A stretch of 64,000 nucleotides of DNA from Xanthobacteraceae bacterium (GTDB lineage: Bacteria; Pseudomonadota; Alphaproteobacteria; Rhizobiales; Xanthobacteraceae). The notes beneath the pieces are model-generated. The model did not search any database. It saw only the letters and a list, made by a program, of their open reading frames with translations, and was not told the DNA's origin. Each line of letters begins with the position of its first letter. The first letter of the stretch is position 1. Made by a program: the position numbers and the translations under genes. The DNA lies in contig JARLIY010000069.1 in NCBI GenBank assembly GCA_031291475.1, forward strand, positions 52,857-116,856. Reading direction: 5' to 3'. Shown piece by piece: positions 24,672 to 34,826 of this stretch.

Positions 24672-26021
24672 TTAGGGGACGGCGGCCGCGCGCTCAAGAG
24701 GGGGCGCAACCAGCGGTCGCTCGAATTCGGAGCGAAGCCAGACCACCGTGACCGTGGCGCCGTGCTGCGGCAGCGCCTGGTTTTTCAGCGAAAGCTTGGC
24801 ACCGGAGCGCTCCAGCAGGGTTTTGGCGATGAAAAATCCGAGGCCGAGCCCGAACACCGGGTCCTCGTCCTCCTCACCGCCCGGCTCGTGCGGCCCAGGC
24901 CGCCGATGAGTGACATAGGGCGCGCCGATGCGATCCAGCACTTCGGGCGCAAAGCCTGGCCCGTCGTCGCTGATGGTGATGCTCACCTCCTCCGCCGTCC
25001 ACTGCGCGAAGATTTCCACGCGGGTGTTGGCGAAGTCGACGGCGTTTTCGATCAGGTTGCCGAGGCCGTAACGGATCGCCGGATTGCGCGCGCCGACCGG
25101 CTCGTCGGTGCGATCGGGCGGCAGCGTCATCCCAAGCGAAACGCCGAAGTTACGGTGCGGCGCCACCGCCTCTTCGATCAGCGCGGAGAGCGGCACGCGA
25201 TCGAACGGCTCGGCGGTCGGCAGCTCGGTGATCTTGGACAGGATTTCGCGGCAGCGTTGCGCCTGCTCGCGCAGCAATTTCACGTCTTCGGCATAGGGCG
25301 AGCCGGCCTCGAGCGCGCGCTCGATCTCGCGCACCACCACGGTGATGGTGGCAAGCGGCGTTGCGAGTTCGTGCGCCGCCGCGGCGGCGAGACCGTCGAG
25401 CTGCGACAGGTGCTGCTCGCGCGCCAGCACCAGTTCGGTCGCCGCCAGCGCATCCGAAAGCTGACGCGCCTCCTCGGCGACCTGCCAGGTGTAGACGCCG
25501 ATATAGCCGATCGCCAGCAGGATCGAGAGCCAGACCCCGACCACGTACTTTTCCGGCAGCTCCAGCGTCTCCTCGCTGTCCCAGGGGAGCTGATAATGAA
25601 CAAAGATGAGGACTGTCGCGCATAGCACGGCGAAAACGCCGATCAACAAGGTCATGCGCGGCGGCAGCGCGGTCGCCGAAATCAGCACCGGGCCGAGCAG
25701 CAGAAAGGAGAACGGATTCTCCAGGCCGCCGGTGAGATAAAGAAGCGCCGCCAGCTCGGCGACGTCGAAGCCCAAGAGATAGGCGGCGCGGTCGGGCTCG
25801 AGCCATTGCGTCTGCGGGAAACCCACGCGCAAGGCGATGTTCAACAGCGCCGCCAGCCCGATCACCACGAGACACGGCCAGATCGGCACGTCGAATTCGA
25901 GCCCGAAATGAACCACCAGCACGGCGGCTAGCTGGCCGAATACCGCGAGCCAGCGCAGCTGAACGAGCGTATCGAGCCGCACGTTCCGCGACCGGTGATG
26001 AATCCGCGGTAGACCGAGCAT
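24672..26021 (-). CDS. regS: RegS/RegB/PrrB/ActS-type redox sensor histidine kinase
   Basis: 449 residues. Six membrane helices (about 25-185) with the quinone-site motif GGLENPF at 98-104. The phospho-acceptor is His217 in AAAHELATPLATI. Cys257 in EQAQRCREIL matches the redox-active Cys of RegB. The ATPase domain shows N-box LIENAVDFA, SDDGPGFAP and GLGLGFFIAK. It responds to the quinone pool and redox state and phosphorylates the RegR-like regulator just downstream. A repeat follows at 26070. Confidence 0.94.
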   Translation of the reverse strand: MLGLPRIHHRSRNVRLDTLVQLRWLAVFGQLAAVLVVHFGLEFDVPIWPCLVVIGLAALLNIALRVGFPQTQWLEPDRAAYLLGFDVAELAALLYLTGGLENPFSFLLLGPVLISATALPPRMTLLIGVFAVLCATVLIFVHYQLPWDSEETLELPEKYVVGVWLSILLAIGYIGVYTWQVAEEARQLSDALAATELVLAREQHLSQLDGLAAAAAHELATPLATITVVVREIERALEAGSPYAEDVKLLREQAQRCREILSKITELPTAEPFDRVPLSALIEEAVAPHRNFGVSLGMTLPPDRTDEPVGARNPAIRYGLGNLIENAVDFANTRVEIFAQWTAEEVSITISDDGPGFAPEVLDRIGAPYVTHRRPGPHEPGGEEDEDPVFGLGLGFFIAKTLLERSGAKLSLKNQALPQHGATVTVVWLRSEFERPLVAPPLERAAAVP

Positions 26022-26069
26022 GCCGCTAATGTAGCGCGTGGCGGGAGCTAATCCAGACGTCGGCGTCTA

Positions 26070-26119
26070 GGGCAAGATCCGGAAAAATGGGTACCGGTTT
26101 TCCGAAAAGATCATGCTCC
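26070..26119. repeat. GCATGATCCGGAAAA...TTTTCCGAAAAGATCATGC palindromic repeat
   Basis: About 50 bases: left arm GGGCAAGATCCGGAAAA, centre ATGGGTA, right arm CCGGTTTTCCGAAAAGATC then ATGCTCC. Same family as 32990-33039 and 53725-53775 and the half copy at 13885. Lies between regS and obgE. Confidence 0.8.
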
Positions 26120-26164
26120 AAAGAAGAATCTAGATGATCCAATTCAACTTGATCGGATCATGGT

Positions 26165-27295
<1,131 letters not shown>

Positions 27296-27341
27296 CTATT
27301 GGGGTACGGCACTCTTAAGTTTGGGCTTGTTCGAGTAGCGA

Positions 27342-28742
27342 ATGAAGAACGTGTGGTCGGTTCTCGGGCTTACGGCGCGCGCCGCGATTTGGCGGCCGAC
27401 GCGGAACCTCCAGTTCGTCGGCCTGCCGAGCCTCTTGGCCTGGATCGTCGCGCTCGCGGTCATCCGCGTCGGTTTCCAATTCCTCGCCGCCGGGCTCGGC
27501 GGCGGATTCAATCCTTACGGCCTCAACGCCATCGTCGCCTGGCTGGCGCTCGACGTCGCCGTTGCGGCGCTGTTCGTGCAGCCGGCCGCGCGCGTCACGG
27601 CGCTGTCGGCGATGTTCGCGCTCTCGATCATCGCCGAGCTCGTCATCGATGCCGTCAACATCGCCACCCCCCTGGCGCCCGCGCTGACGGCGGTCTGGGC
27701 CAATCGCGCCGCGCCGATCGCGGTATTCGCGGTGGTCTCGCTGTGGTGGATCGGCGCCATGACGGCGGTGCTTCGCACCTTCACCCCGCGGCCCGGGATT
27801 TCCGTCCTCGGCCGTGCCGCCGGATTGTGGCTGGCACTGCTTGCCATCAGCGCCATCGTGCCGCATGCGCCGGTTTTCGTGCCCCGCGACTTCAATATCG
27901 ACAATGCCAATTGGTGGGAAATCCTGCATGCGCGCCCGCTCGCGCAGCGGCAAGAGGGCGGCGGCAGCGGCGAGGCCGAAGCCGCGCCGTTCTCGCAGGC
28001 GCAGCGCGCGCTCCTGCAGGCGCAGTTCGACGGCCTCGCGCCCTCGACCAAAGGCGCGACCGCGGTCTACGCCATCGGCATCTCGGGCTGGTCGGAGGAT
28101 GTCTTTCTCAAGGAGCTCGACGGCGGCCTGGCGGCAATGGGCGGCGTCCTGCCGATCCGCGGGCGCACGCTCCGCCTCGTCAATCATCGCGAGACGCTGC
28201 AAAACCTGCCGCTTGCGGACGGGCGCAATTTCGCCGCCGCGGTGCATGCCATCGGAAAGGTGATGAACAAGGACGACGATGTTCTTCTGCTGTTGATGAC
28301 ATCGCACGGCGAGCTGACCGGCTTCGGGCTGCGCCTGCCCAACGGCGCGATCAGCGAGCTGACGCCGCAGCACGTGGCGGCGGCGCTGAACAACGAGGGC
28401 ATCAAGAACCGCATCGTCATCGTTTCGGCCTGTTATGCCGGCACATTCGTGCCGCCGCTCGCCAACGACGACACCATCGTGGTCACCGCGGCGGACGCGA
28501 AGAACACCTCGTTCGGCTGCGCGCCAGAGCGCGACTGGACTTATTTCGGCGATGCGTTCTTCCGCCAGAGCGTGCGGCCCGGCCGCGACCTCCAGCACAC
28601 TTTCGAGAGCGCCCGCGTGCTGATTCAGGGCTGGGAACTCATGGACCGGGCGCAGCCGTCAAATCCGCAGGCGCATTTCGGTCCGGCGCTGGTCGCCAAG
28701 CTTTCGCCGTTCTTCGCCTCGCCGCCGAACGCCGGACAGTAA
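27342..28742 (+). CDS. Membrane-anchored C13 (legumain-like) cysteine peptidase
   Basis: 466 residues. Residues 1-180 contain about five hydrophobic helices; residues 235-455 are a clan CD peptidase of the C13 family with the His322-Cys364 dyad (MTSHGE and VIVSACYAG), each after a hydrophobic strand as in caspases and legumain. The topology would put the protease on one face of the inner membrane; which face is not certain. It lies 139 bases from obgE, divergently. Targets are unknown; family members cut after Asn or Asp or act in anchor transamidation. Confidence 0.85.
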   Translation: MKNVWSVLGLTARAAIWRPTRNLQFVGLPSLLAWIVALAVIRVGFQFLAAGLGGGFNPYGLNAIVAWLALDVAVAALFVQPAARVTALSAMFALSIIAELVIDAVNIATPLAPALTAVWANRAAPIAVFAVVSLWWIGAMTAVLRTFTPRPGISVLGRAAGLWLALLAISAIVPHAPVFVPRDFNIDNANWWEILHARPLAQRQEGGGSGEAEAAPFSQAQRALLQAQFDGLAPSTKGATAVYAIGISGWSEDVFLKELDGGLAAMGGVLPIRGRTLRLVNHRETLQNLPLADGRNFAAAVHAIGKVMNKDDDVLLLLMTSHGELTGFGLRLPNGAISELTPQHVAAALNNEGIKNRIVIVSACYAGTFVPPLANDDTIVVTAADAKNTSFGCAPERDWTYFGDAFFRQSVRPGRDLQHTFESARVLIQGWELMDRAQPSNPQAHFGPALVAKLSPFFASPPNAGQ

Positions 28743-28757
28743 CGGCGCCCCGCCCGC

Positions 28758-29357
28758 TCACGCCACGCGGCGCACGCGGCCCCAGGCCTTGAGCGAGAGC
28801 CACAATCCGCGATCGAGGCGAAAGCGGTCGAGCGGCGCCGCCGAATTGATGGCGCGGATGCGCGTCAGTTGCACGCCGGTCCATTGAAACGCGCACTTCT
28901 CCAACACGCGGCGCGACGCCGGGTTGGTCACGCGCGCGCCCGCTTGCAGCGTGTCGTGGCGCAGATCGCCGAAGGCGTGATCGATCACCGCGCGCACCGC
29001 CTCGGTGGCGAAGCCGCGGCCCCAATAAGGCGCACCGAGCCAATAACCGAGCTCGACGCCGTCGTCGGCGCGCGCCTCGACGCCGCAGGCGCCGATCAGC
29101 GTGCCGTCGTAAAGGATGACGAAGCAGGCTTCACCCTCGCGCGTATTGACATTGGCGACGAATTGCTCGGCGTCGCCGACGCCATAGGGATGCGTAATGC
29201 GCGCCGTGTTTTCGGCGACGCGGCGGTCATTGGCCAATGCCGCAATCGCTTTTACGTCCCCGTGACGCGGGGCGCGCAGCAAAAGCCGCCCGGTCTCGAG
29301 GACGGGAATACTGCGCTCGCGTTGCCGTTGCGCCTGGATTTCTTCCGACAGTGTCAT
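28758..29357 (-). CDS. GNAT-family N-acetyltransferase (RimJ/RimL-like)
   Basis: 199 residues from ATG 29357 (MTLSEEIQAQRQRE). The RimJ/L pattern is clear: LETGRLLLRAPRHGDV at the start, GACGVEAR, ELGYWLGAPYWGRGFATEA with the acetyl-CoA loop, and NPASRRVLEKCAF. Likely acetylates a protein N-terminus or a small amine. An open extension to 29468 crosses a terminator hairpin and is rejected. It is downstream of rplU-rpmA in the same direction but separated by that hairpin. Confidence 0.87.
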   Translation of the reverse strand: MTLSEEIQAQRQRERSIPVLETGRLLLRAPRHGDVKAIAALANDRRVAENTARITHPYGVGDAEQFVANVNTREGEACFVILYDGTLIGACGVEARADDGVELGYWLGAPYWGRGFATEAVRAVIDHAFGDLRHDTLQAGARVTNPASRRVLEKCAFQWTGVQLTRIRAINSAAPLDRFRLDRGLWLSLKAWGRVRRVA

Positions 29358-29376
29358 GTCACGGGCTCCTGAAACC

Positions 29377-29411
29377 GAAAGGGGGAGCCGGCAATCCGGT
29401 CTCCCCCTTTT
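29377..29411 (-). terminator. Terminator of the rplU-rpmA operon
   Basis: AAAGGGGGAG (29378-29387) pairs perfectly with CTCCCCCTTT (29401-29410); the 13-base loop itself contains CCGG/CCGG. It lies 60 bases after the rpmA stop and before the GNAT start. The arm ends provide short T-runs on both strands, so it may work both ways. Confidence 0.7.
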
Positions 29412-29471
29412 CGAAGCCCAATTGGGCCCGCCGGTTCGACTGGATGCCGGCGGACTCATATGATCCACCGT

Positions 29472-29744
29472 TTACTGGGCCGCAGCCTCCGTCATCGGAC
29501 GTACGGATACGAAGACGCGGCCCTTGGTTTTAGCGCGGTACTCGACGCGGCCATTGATCAACGCGAACAGTGTGTGGTCGCGGCCGACGCCGACATTGCG
29601 GCCGGCATGCCATTTGGTGCCGCGCTGGCGCGCGATGATGTTGCCGGCGACCACTTCTTCGCCGCCGAAAATCTTGATGCCCAGGCGCTGACCGCCGGAA
29701 TCGCGGCCGTTGCGCGAGGAACCGCCTGCTTTCTTATGAGCCAT
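29472..29744 (-). CDS. rpmA: 50S ribosomal protein L27
   Basis: 90 residues, starting [20 protein letters not shown] with the flexible N-terminus that reaches the peptidyl-transferase centre, then [20 protein letters not shown] and the usual GRVFVSVRP. No N-terminal cleaved extension of the Firmicutes type. Second gene of the L21-L27 operon, 64 bases after rplU. Confidence 0.96.
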   Translation of the reverse strand: MAHKKAGGSSRNGRDSGGQRLGIKIFGGEEVVAGNIIARQRGTKWHAGRNVGVGRDHTLFALINGRVEYRAKTKGRVFVSVRPMTEAAAQ

Positions 29745-29808
29745 CGCTCAAGTCCTTCTCGTCTTCATACCTATATCGGATTCGTGACGAAAACATCACC
29801 GCTTTCGA

Positions 29809-30363
29809 TCACTTCTTTTTCTTGCCTTTCACCGGCGGGCTTTCGGCTTTGGCCGCCGGCTTCTTGGCTTTGCCGGCCGGCGCCTTGGCTTTCGGCTTTT
29901 GCGCCTTCTTGGGGGCAGCCTTGCGCGGCGCCTCGGCGGCGGCTTCGCTCCCGGCGGGGGTAGCGGCGTCCGGCGCGGTGCCGGCCGGAGCTTCCGGCTT
30001 CGGCGCCGGCGCCCGTTTCGGCCGCGGCGTCGCCGTCTTGCTCGGCTTGTTGCCGTCGGTGAGGATCTCGGTGATGCGCAGCAAGGTAAATTCCTGGCGA
30101 TGGCCGCGCTTGCGGCGGGAATTTTTTCTCCGCCTTTTCTTGAATGCGATGATCTTGGCGCCGCGCGACTGATCGAGCACCTCGGCCGCCACCATGGCGC
30201 CGGCGACGGTCGGCGCGCCCAGCGTTACGGCGTCGCCGCCGACGACCAGGACCTCGCCGAATTCGACGATCTCACCGGGCTCGCCCTTAACCTTGTCGAC
30301 CTTGAGCACATCTTCGGCGGCAACCCGGTATTGCTTGCCGCCCGTTTTGAAGACCGCGAACAT
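29809..30363 (-). CDS. rplU: 50S ribosomal protein L21 with a long basic C-terminal extension
   Basis: 184 residues, against about 103 for the usual L21. Residues 1-103 are the normal protein ([39 protein letters not shown]). The remaining 80 residues are a low-complexity Ala/Lys/Pro tail ([18 protein letters not shown]) ending KGKKKK. Such tails occur in some Rhizobiales L21 proteins and are presumably solvent-exposed. A good promoter lies about 122-150 bases upstream. Confidence 0.95.
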   Translation of the reverse strand: MFAVFKTGGKQYRVAAEDVLKVDKVKGEPGEIVEFGEVLVVGGDAVTLGAPTVAGAMVAAEVLDQSRGAKIIAFKKRRRKNSRRKRGHRQEFTLLRITEILTDGNKPSKTATPRPKRAPAPKPEAPAGTAPDAATPAGSEAAAEAPRKAAPKKAQKPKAKAPAGKAKKPAAKAESPPVKGKKKK

Positions 30364-30484
30364 CTTTGTCCTCGTGTTCGATCCGGCGTTCGGAATTGAT
30401 CCGGACCGGCTTTTTCCAGTCGTTTCTGCTGGCTTAAGGCGCGTCCCGGCAAACGCTTAACCGTCGCCCGCGAGCGCCCGCGTC

Positions 30485-30513
30485 CTTATGACCGGGCGGT
30501 AAATCACTGTCAA
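30485..30513 (-). promoter_or_regulatory. Sigma-70-type promoter for rplU-rpmA
   Basis: Read on the minus strand: -35 TTGACA (30513-30508), exactly 17 bases, -10 CATAAG (30490-30485). The -35 is perfect; the -10 matches four of six. It would give a leader of about 115 bases before rplU. Confidence 0.6.
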
Positions 30514-30596
30514 GAAACGCAAAGCTGCCCGCATCCCGGCCACGGACAAGCTTTCGCCTCCTGTGATAAGAGAGCCCCTGAAAAAGGGAGCCCGGC

Positions 30597-31568
30597 ATGG
30601 CCACGAACGGCAAAGAGCGTAAACCGAAGATCGGCTGGATCGGCGCCGGCCGCATGGGCATTCCCATGGCCGAGCGCCTGATCAAGGCCGGTTACGACGT
30701 CACCGTCTGGAACCGCACTCGCGCCAAGGCCGAGCCGCTGGCCAAGATCGGCGGCAAGCTGGTCGATCATTTGTCCGAACTGAAAAACGTCGACGTGCTG
30801 TTCTCCATCGTCGCCACCGGCAAGGATGTCCAGAACGTGCTGTACGGCAAGAACGGCGTGTGCAGCCAGGGCGGCAAGGTGCCGCCGACTGTGGTCGATT
30901 GCTCGACCATCGCGGTCGAGGAATCCGCCGCCATCCGCGACAAGCTCCGGCAGCTTGGCGCCAATTTCGTCGCCGCGCCGGTCAGCGGCAATGCCAAAGT
31001 GATCAAGGCCGGCAAGCTCTCCGCCGTGGTCTCCGGCCCGGAAACCGCCTGCAAGGCGGTGATGCCGCTGATCGAGGTCTTTGCCCCGCGCGGGGTCTCT
31101 TATGTCGGCGACGGCGAATTGGCGCGGGTCTGCAAGATCGCGCACAACGTCATGCTCGGCGTGATCATCGAAAATCTGATCGAGATGACGCTACTGACCA
31201 ACAAAATGGGCGTGCCGCGCCACGCTTGGCTCGCCTTCCTCAACAACAGCGCCATGGGCTCCATGTTCACCCGCTACAAATCGCCGGCGCTGGTCAATTG
31301 CGACTGGACCACGACATTCACGCCGGAGCTCTTGCGCAAGGACCTCGACCTCGGCCTCGAGCTCGGCCGGGAGATGGATGTGCCGCTGCCGGTCACGGCG
31401 GCGGCCCGCGAAGTGCTGCAGGGCCATTTCGGCGCCGCCATCCTGCAAAAGAATCCGCAAGAGTATTTGCAGAAGGATTTCGCGGCTCTGGCCGAGACCA
31501 TGGCGCTTGCCGCCGGCATGAAGCTCGAAAGCGAGAACGTCAACGTGCCGACGGGGCTGGAGACTTAA
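30597..31568 (+). CDS. NAD(P)-dependent beta-hydroxyacid dehydrogenase (HIBADH family)
   Basis: 323 residues. Rossmann motif GWIGAGRMGIPMAERLIKAG near the start, NRTRAKAEPL giving the cofactor-specificity turn, substrate loop VVDCSTIAVEES, and the catalytic Lys in CKIAHNVMLG. Relatives oxidise 3-hydroxyisobutyrate, tartronate semialdehyde or related acids; the variant SGNAKVIKAGKL in place of the usual SGG suggests a divergent subgroup. An AGGGAG site precedes ATG 30597. No obvious pathway partners are adjacent. Confidence 0.88.
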   Translation: MATNGKERKPKIGWIGAGRMGIPMAERLIKAGYDVTVWNRTRAKAEPLAKIGGKLVDHLSELKNVDVLFSIVATGKDVQNVLYGKNGVCSQGGKVPPTVVDCSTIAVEESAAIRDKLRQLGANFVAAPVSGNAKVIKAGKLSAVVSGPETACKAVMPLIEVFAPRGVSYVGDGELARVCKIAHNVMLGVIIENLIEMTLLTNKMGVPRHAWLAFLNNSAMGSMFTRYKSPALVNCDWTTTFTPELLRKDLDLGLELGREMDVPLPVTAAAREVLQGHFGAAILQKNPQEYLQKDFAALAETMALAAGMKLESENVNVPTGLET

Positions 31569-31577
31569 CGCGCTCCG

Positions 31578-32558
31578 CTACTTTACGTCGGTCTGCACGC
31601 TGATCGCCATCAGCCACTGACCGTTGCGCCTCACCCACACCCGCGCCGCGCGATAGGGCGGGCGCGAATTGTCCGGCGCGACGTGGTCGGCGGCCATCGC
31701 AGCGGCGTCGCCGTAAGCCGCCAGCCGCATCGCCTGCACTTCGCCGACGGTGACGGCGGCATTGCTCTCCTTCTGCCGCTCAATCACGGCCATGCGCTCG
31801 GATTTTCCGGCCGGCTGCCGGCCGGTCCGATAAACCATGAATTCGTCGGCGACGTGCCTGCCCCATTCCGGCGCGTCATGGGCGACCACGGCTTTCTCGA
31901 GGGCCTGGAACGCGGTGACGATGTCCTGCTCCGGCACCGAGCGCACGCGATAAGGCAAAGTCTGGCAGGGATTCTTGCACTCATAAGTCCGCGTTTCGCC
32001 GGCGGGCGCGGCCGCGGCGGCAGGCGCATCGGGCGATGCGATCACAACCTCCTGCATCACCAGAATCCGCCAGGCCCCTTTCTGCCGCACCCAAATGTCG
32101 AGAAAGAAAACCTCGGCACTGTGCGCTGATTGGCGATGCCCGGTGACCGCGGCGAGCAGCCCGTAATTGCTCACCTTCGTTTCGCCTGCTGGCGCAGCGG
32201 CGTGCCCTTTGAGGTCGGCAATGAAATCCTTGCGCGCATAAATTTTGCCGTCGGCATCGACGAAAGAAAATTGCAGCGCCAGAAGCCGGCGCGCGGCCGC
32301 TTTATCGCCGCCGCGCATGGCGTCGCCGAGCGCGGATTCGCCGGCGAGCACCGGCGCATCGTCGCCGCCGGCCGGCTGCGCCCGGGGCTGCGCGCGCGGC
32401 AGCGCGAACGCCGCGATCGAGACGCCTGCGGCCAGCGCGATCGGCCAGCCCCATCGCATGGCCGGCCGTAGCGCCGCTGCAAGGGCAAGCGCGCGGCGGC
32501 CCTGCGTGGCGACCAACATGGCGCCCGACTTGACGCTGGACTTGGCGACTTTTTGCAA
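31578..32558 (-). CDS. Membrane-anchored protein with two tandem NTF2-like (DUF4440) domains
   Basis: 326 residues. A single N-terminal helix (about 36-53, WPIALAAGVSIAAFALP) anchors or exports it. Residues about 70-170 and 205-325 each show an NTF2-like pattern: ALQFSFVDADGKIYARKDF with WVRQKGAWRILVMQE, and HVADEFMVYRTG with WVRRNGQWLMAISVQ. The linker contains a Cys pair (YECKNPC). Catalytic residues cannot be assigned, so it may be a binding protein. It converges with the HIBADH-like gene. Confidence 0.72.
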   Translation of the reverse strand: MQKVAKSSVKSGAMLVATQGRRALALAAALRPAMRWGWPIALAAGVSIAAFALPRAQPRAQPAGGDDAPVLAGESALGDAMRGGDKAAARRLLALQFSFVDADGKIYARKDFIADLKGHAAAPAGETKVSNYGLLAAVTGHRQSAHSAEVFFLDIWVRQKGAWRILVMQEVVIASPDAPAAAAAPAGETRTYECKNPCQTLPYRVRSVPEQDIVTAFQALEKAVVAHDAPEWGRHVADEFMVYRTGRQPAGKSERMAVIERQKESNAAVTVGEVQAMRLAAYGDAAAMAADHVAPDNSRPPYRAARVWVRRNGQWLMAISVQTDVK

Positions 32559-32627
32559 ACTTCACCCCCGCACAACTTGGCATTTTCGGGCAACACCGCT
32601 CAAGCCGCAGCCGCGGCGGGGGAAACC

Positions 32628-32936
32628 TTAGCTCTGTTGCGGGGCGTGCTGTCGGTAGCGCCGGTAAGAGCGGTGATGGTAATAACGGTGCTGGTTTGCC
32701 ATGGCGACGCGGCATTCCTTGCTCAGCTGCCTGCGCTTGGCCATCATGCATTTGGTGATTTTCGGCACGTCGGGAATGAAGTCGGAACAAAGCTTCATCG
32801 CATCCGGCGCGCAGGCCTGGCGGGCCTCGGGGCTGCCCTGAGCGGCGGCACTGCCGATACCTGCGGCGCCAATTCCGATCAGCAAGAGAGCGGCCGGCAG
32901 CGCCGGCCAAGAGACGAAACGCATGGTCCGCTGCAT
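32628..32936 (-). CDS. Small secreted Cys-containing protein
   Basis: 102 residues from ATG 32936 (MQRTMRFVSW). Signal peptide with cleavage near SAAA-QG; mature protein with four Cys (QACAPD, KLCSDF, TKCMMA, ECRVAM), spaced as two probable disulfides, in the pattern ACxPDAMxLCxxFIPDVxKIxxCM seen in many Bradyrhizobium-like small exported proteins. The C-terminus is His/Tyr/Arg-rich (HRYYHHRSYRRYR). Function unknown. Reads toward the NTF2-like gene, 69 bases away. Confidence 0.7.
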   Translation of the reverse strand: MQRTMRFVSWPALPAALLLIGIGAAGIGSAAAQGSPEARQACAPDAMKLCSDFIPDVPKITKCMMAKRRQLSKECRVAMANQHRYYHHRSYRRYRQHAPQQS

Positions 32937-32989
32937 ATGGTCAGTTCCCTTGTTCTGTGCGGGTCTCAATCGAGGAGCACTGACACTTA

Positions 32990-33039
32990 GAGCATGATCC
33001 GAAAAACGGGGAAACCGGTTTCCCGAAAAAGATCGTGCC
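32990..33039. repeat. GCATGATCCGAAAAA...GATCGTGC palindromic repeat
   Basis: GAGCATGATCCGAAAAACGG, a short centre, then CCGGTTTCCCGAAAAAGATC and GTGCC. Second full copy of the family also at 26070 and 53725. Confidence 0.8.
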
Positions 33040-33117
33040 TCCCGGCAAGGCTCGGCCGGCGCGCTAGGAACTGCCGCCTCAATTTCACAAGTTTAGCTTG
33101 GAATTTTTGCTCGATCG

Positions 33118-33558
33118 CTAGCGCGCGCGCCAGGTGAAACCCATGGCGCCGCCATCGGCGTGCGCGTCGGGCCAGTCGGGCGCGCAGGGTTCCACGGCAC
33201 CTTCGGCTATCGCCGCCGTTTTTTTGTCGAACGATAGCGGACGGCAAAACGTGCCGTCGGGCTTGGTAAAGACGATTTCGCCGAGGCGGTGGGTTTCCCG
33301 CGCCGCCGCGGCCGCCCGCAACAGCGGATCGATGACGGCATGGCCGCCGGTCAACAACGCCGCCGCCAGCAACACCAGGAACAGCGACAGGACCACCGCC
33401 GGGCGCTTGCCAATGGTGTGCTGCTCATCGCGCCGCAACCGAAATGGCAGGCTTGCAAACGCGCGGCCGCCGTCGGCAAAAGCCGTTGGTTTCAAACCCG
33501 CCGATTTGGCATCCACGCGACGGACCCTGCGCATCCCGGGATAAAACAGGGAAATCAT
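33118..33558 (-). CDS. Hypothetical single-pass membrane protein
   Basis: 146 residues. A cytoplasmic basic N-terminus, one membrane helix (about 54-72, VVLSLFLVLLAAALLTGGH), then a short periplasmic part with GEIVFTKPDGTFCRPLSFDKKTA, a pattern I have seen in small Bradyrhizobium proteins of unknown role. The start at ATG 33558 lacks a good ribosome site; ATG 33534 (MRRVRRVDAK) is an alternative. Divergent from pobA by about 100 bases. Confidence 0.6.
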   Translation of the reverse strand: MISLFYPGMRRVRRVDAKSAGLKPTAFADGGRAFASLPFRLRRDEQHTIGKRPAVVLSLFLVLLAAALLTGGHAVIDPLLRAAAAARETHRLGEIVFTKPDGTFCRPLSFDKKTAAIAEGAVEPCAPDWPDAHADGGAMGFTWRAR

Positions 33559-33649
33559 TCAACGGCCGACAACAAATCCGGGCCGATTTGAATCAAAGTC
33601 CGTGGCGGCGCCCGGTTTATCTTCCAAACTCTCCGGCCAGTGATTATGA

Positions 33650-34822
<1,173 letters not shown>

Positions 34823-34826
34823 GAGG

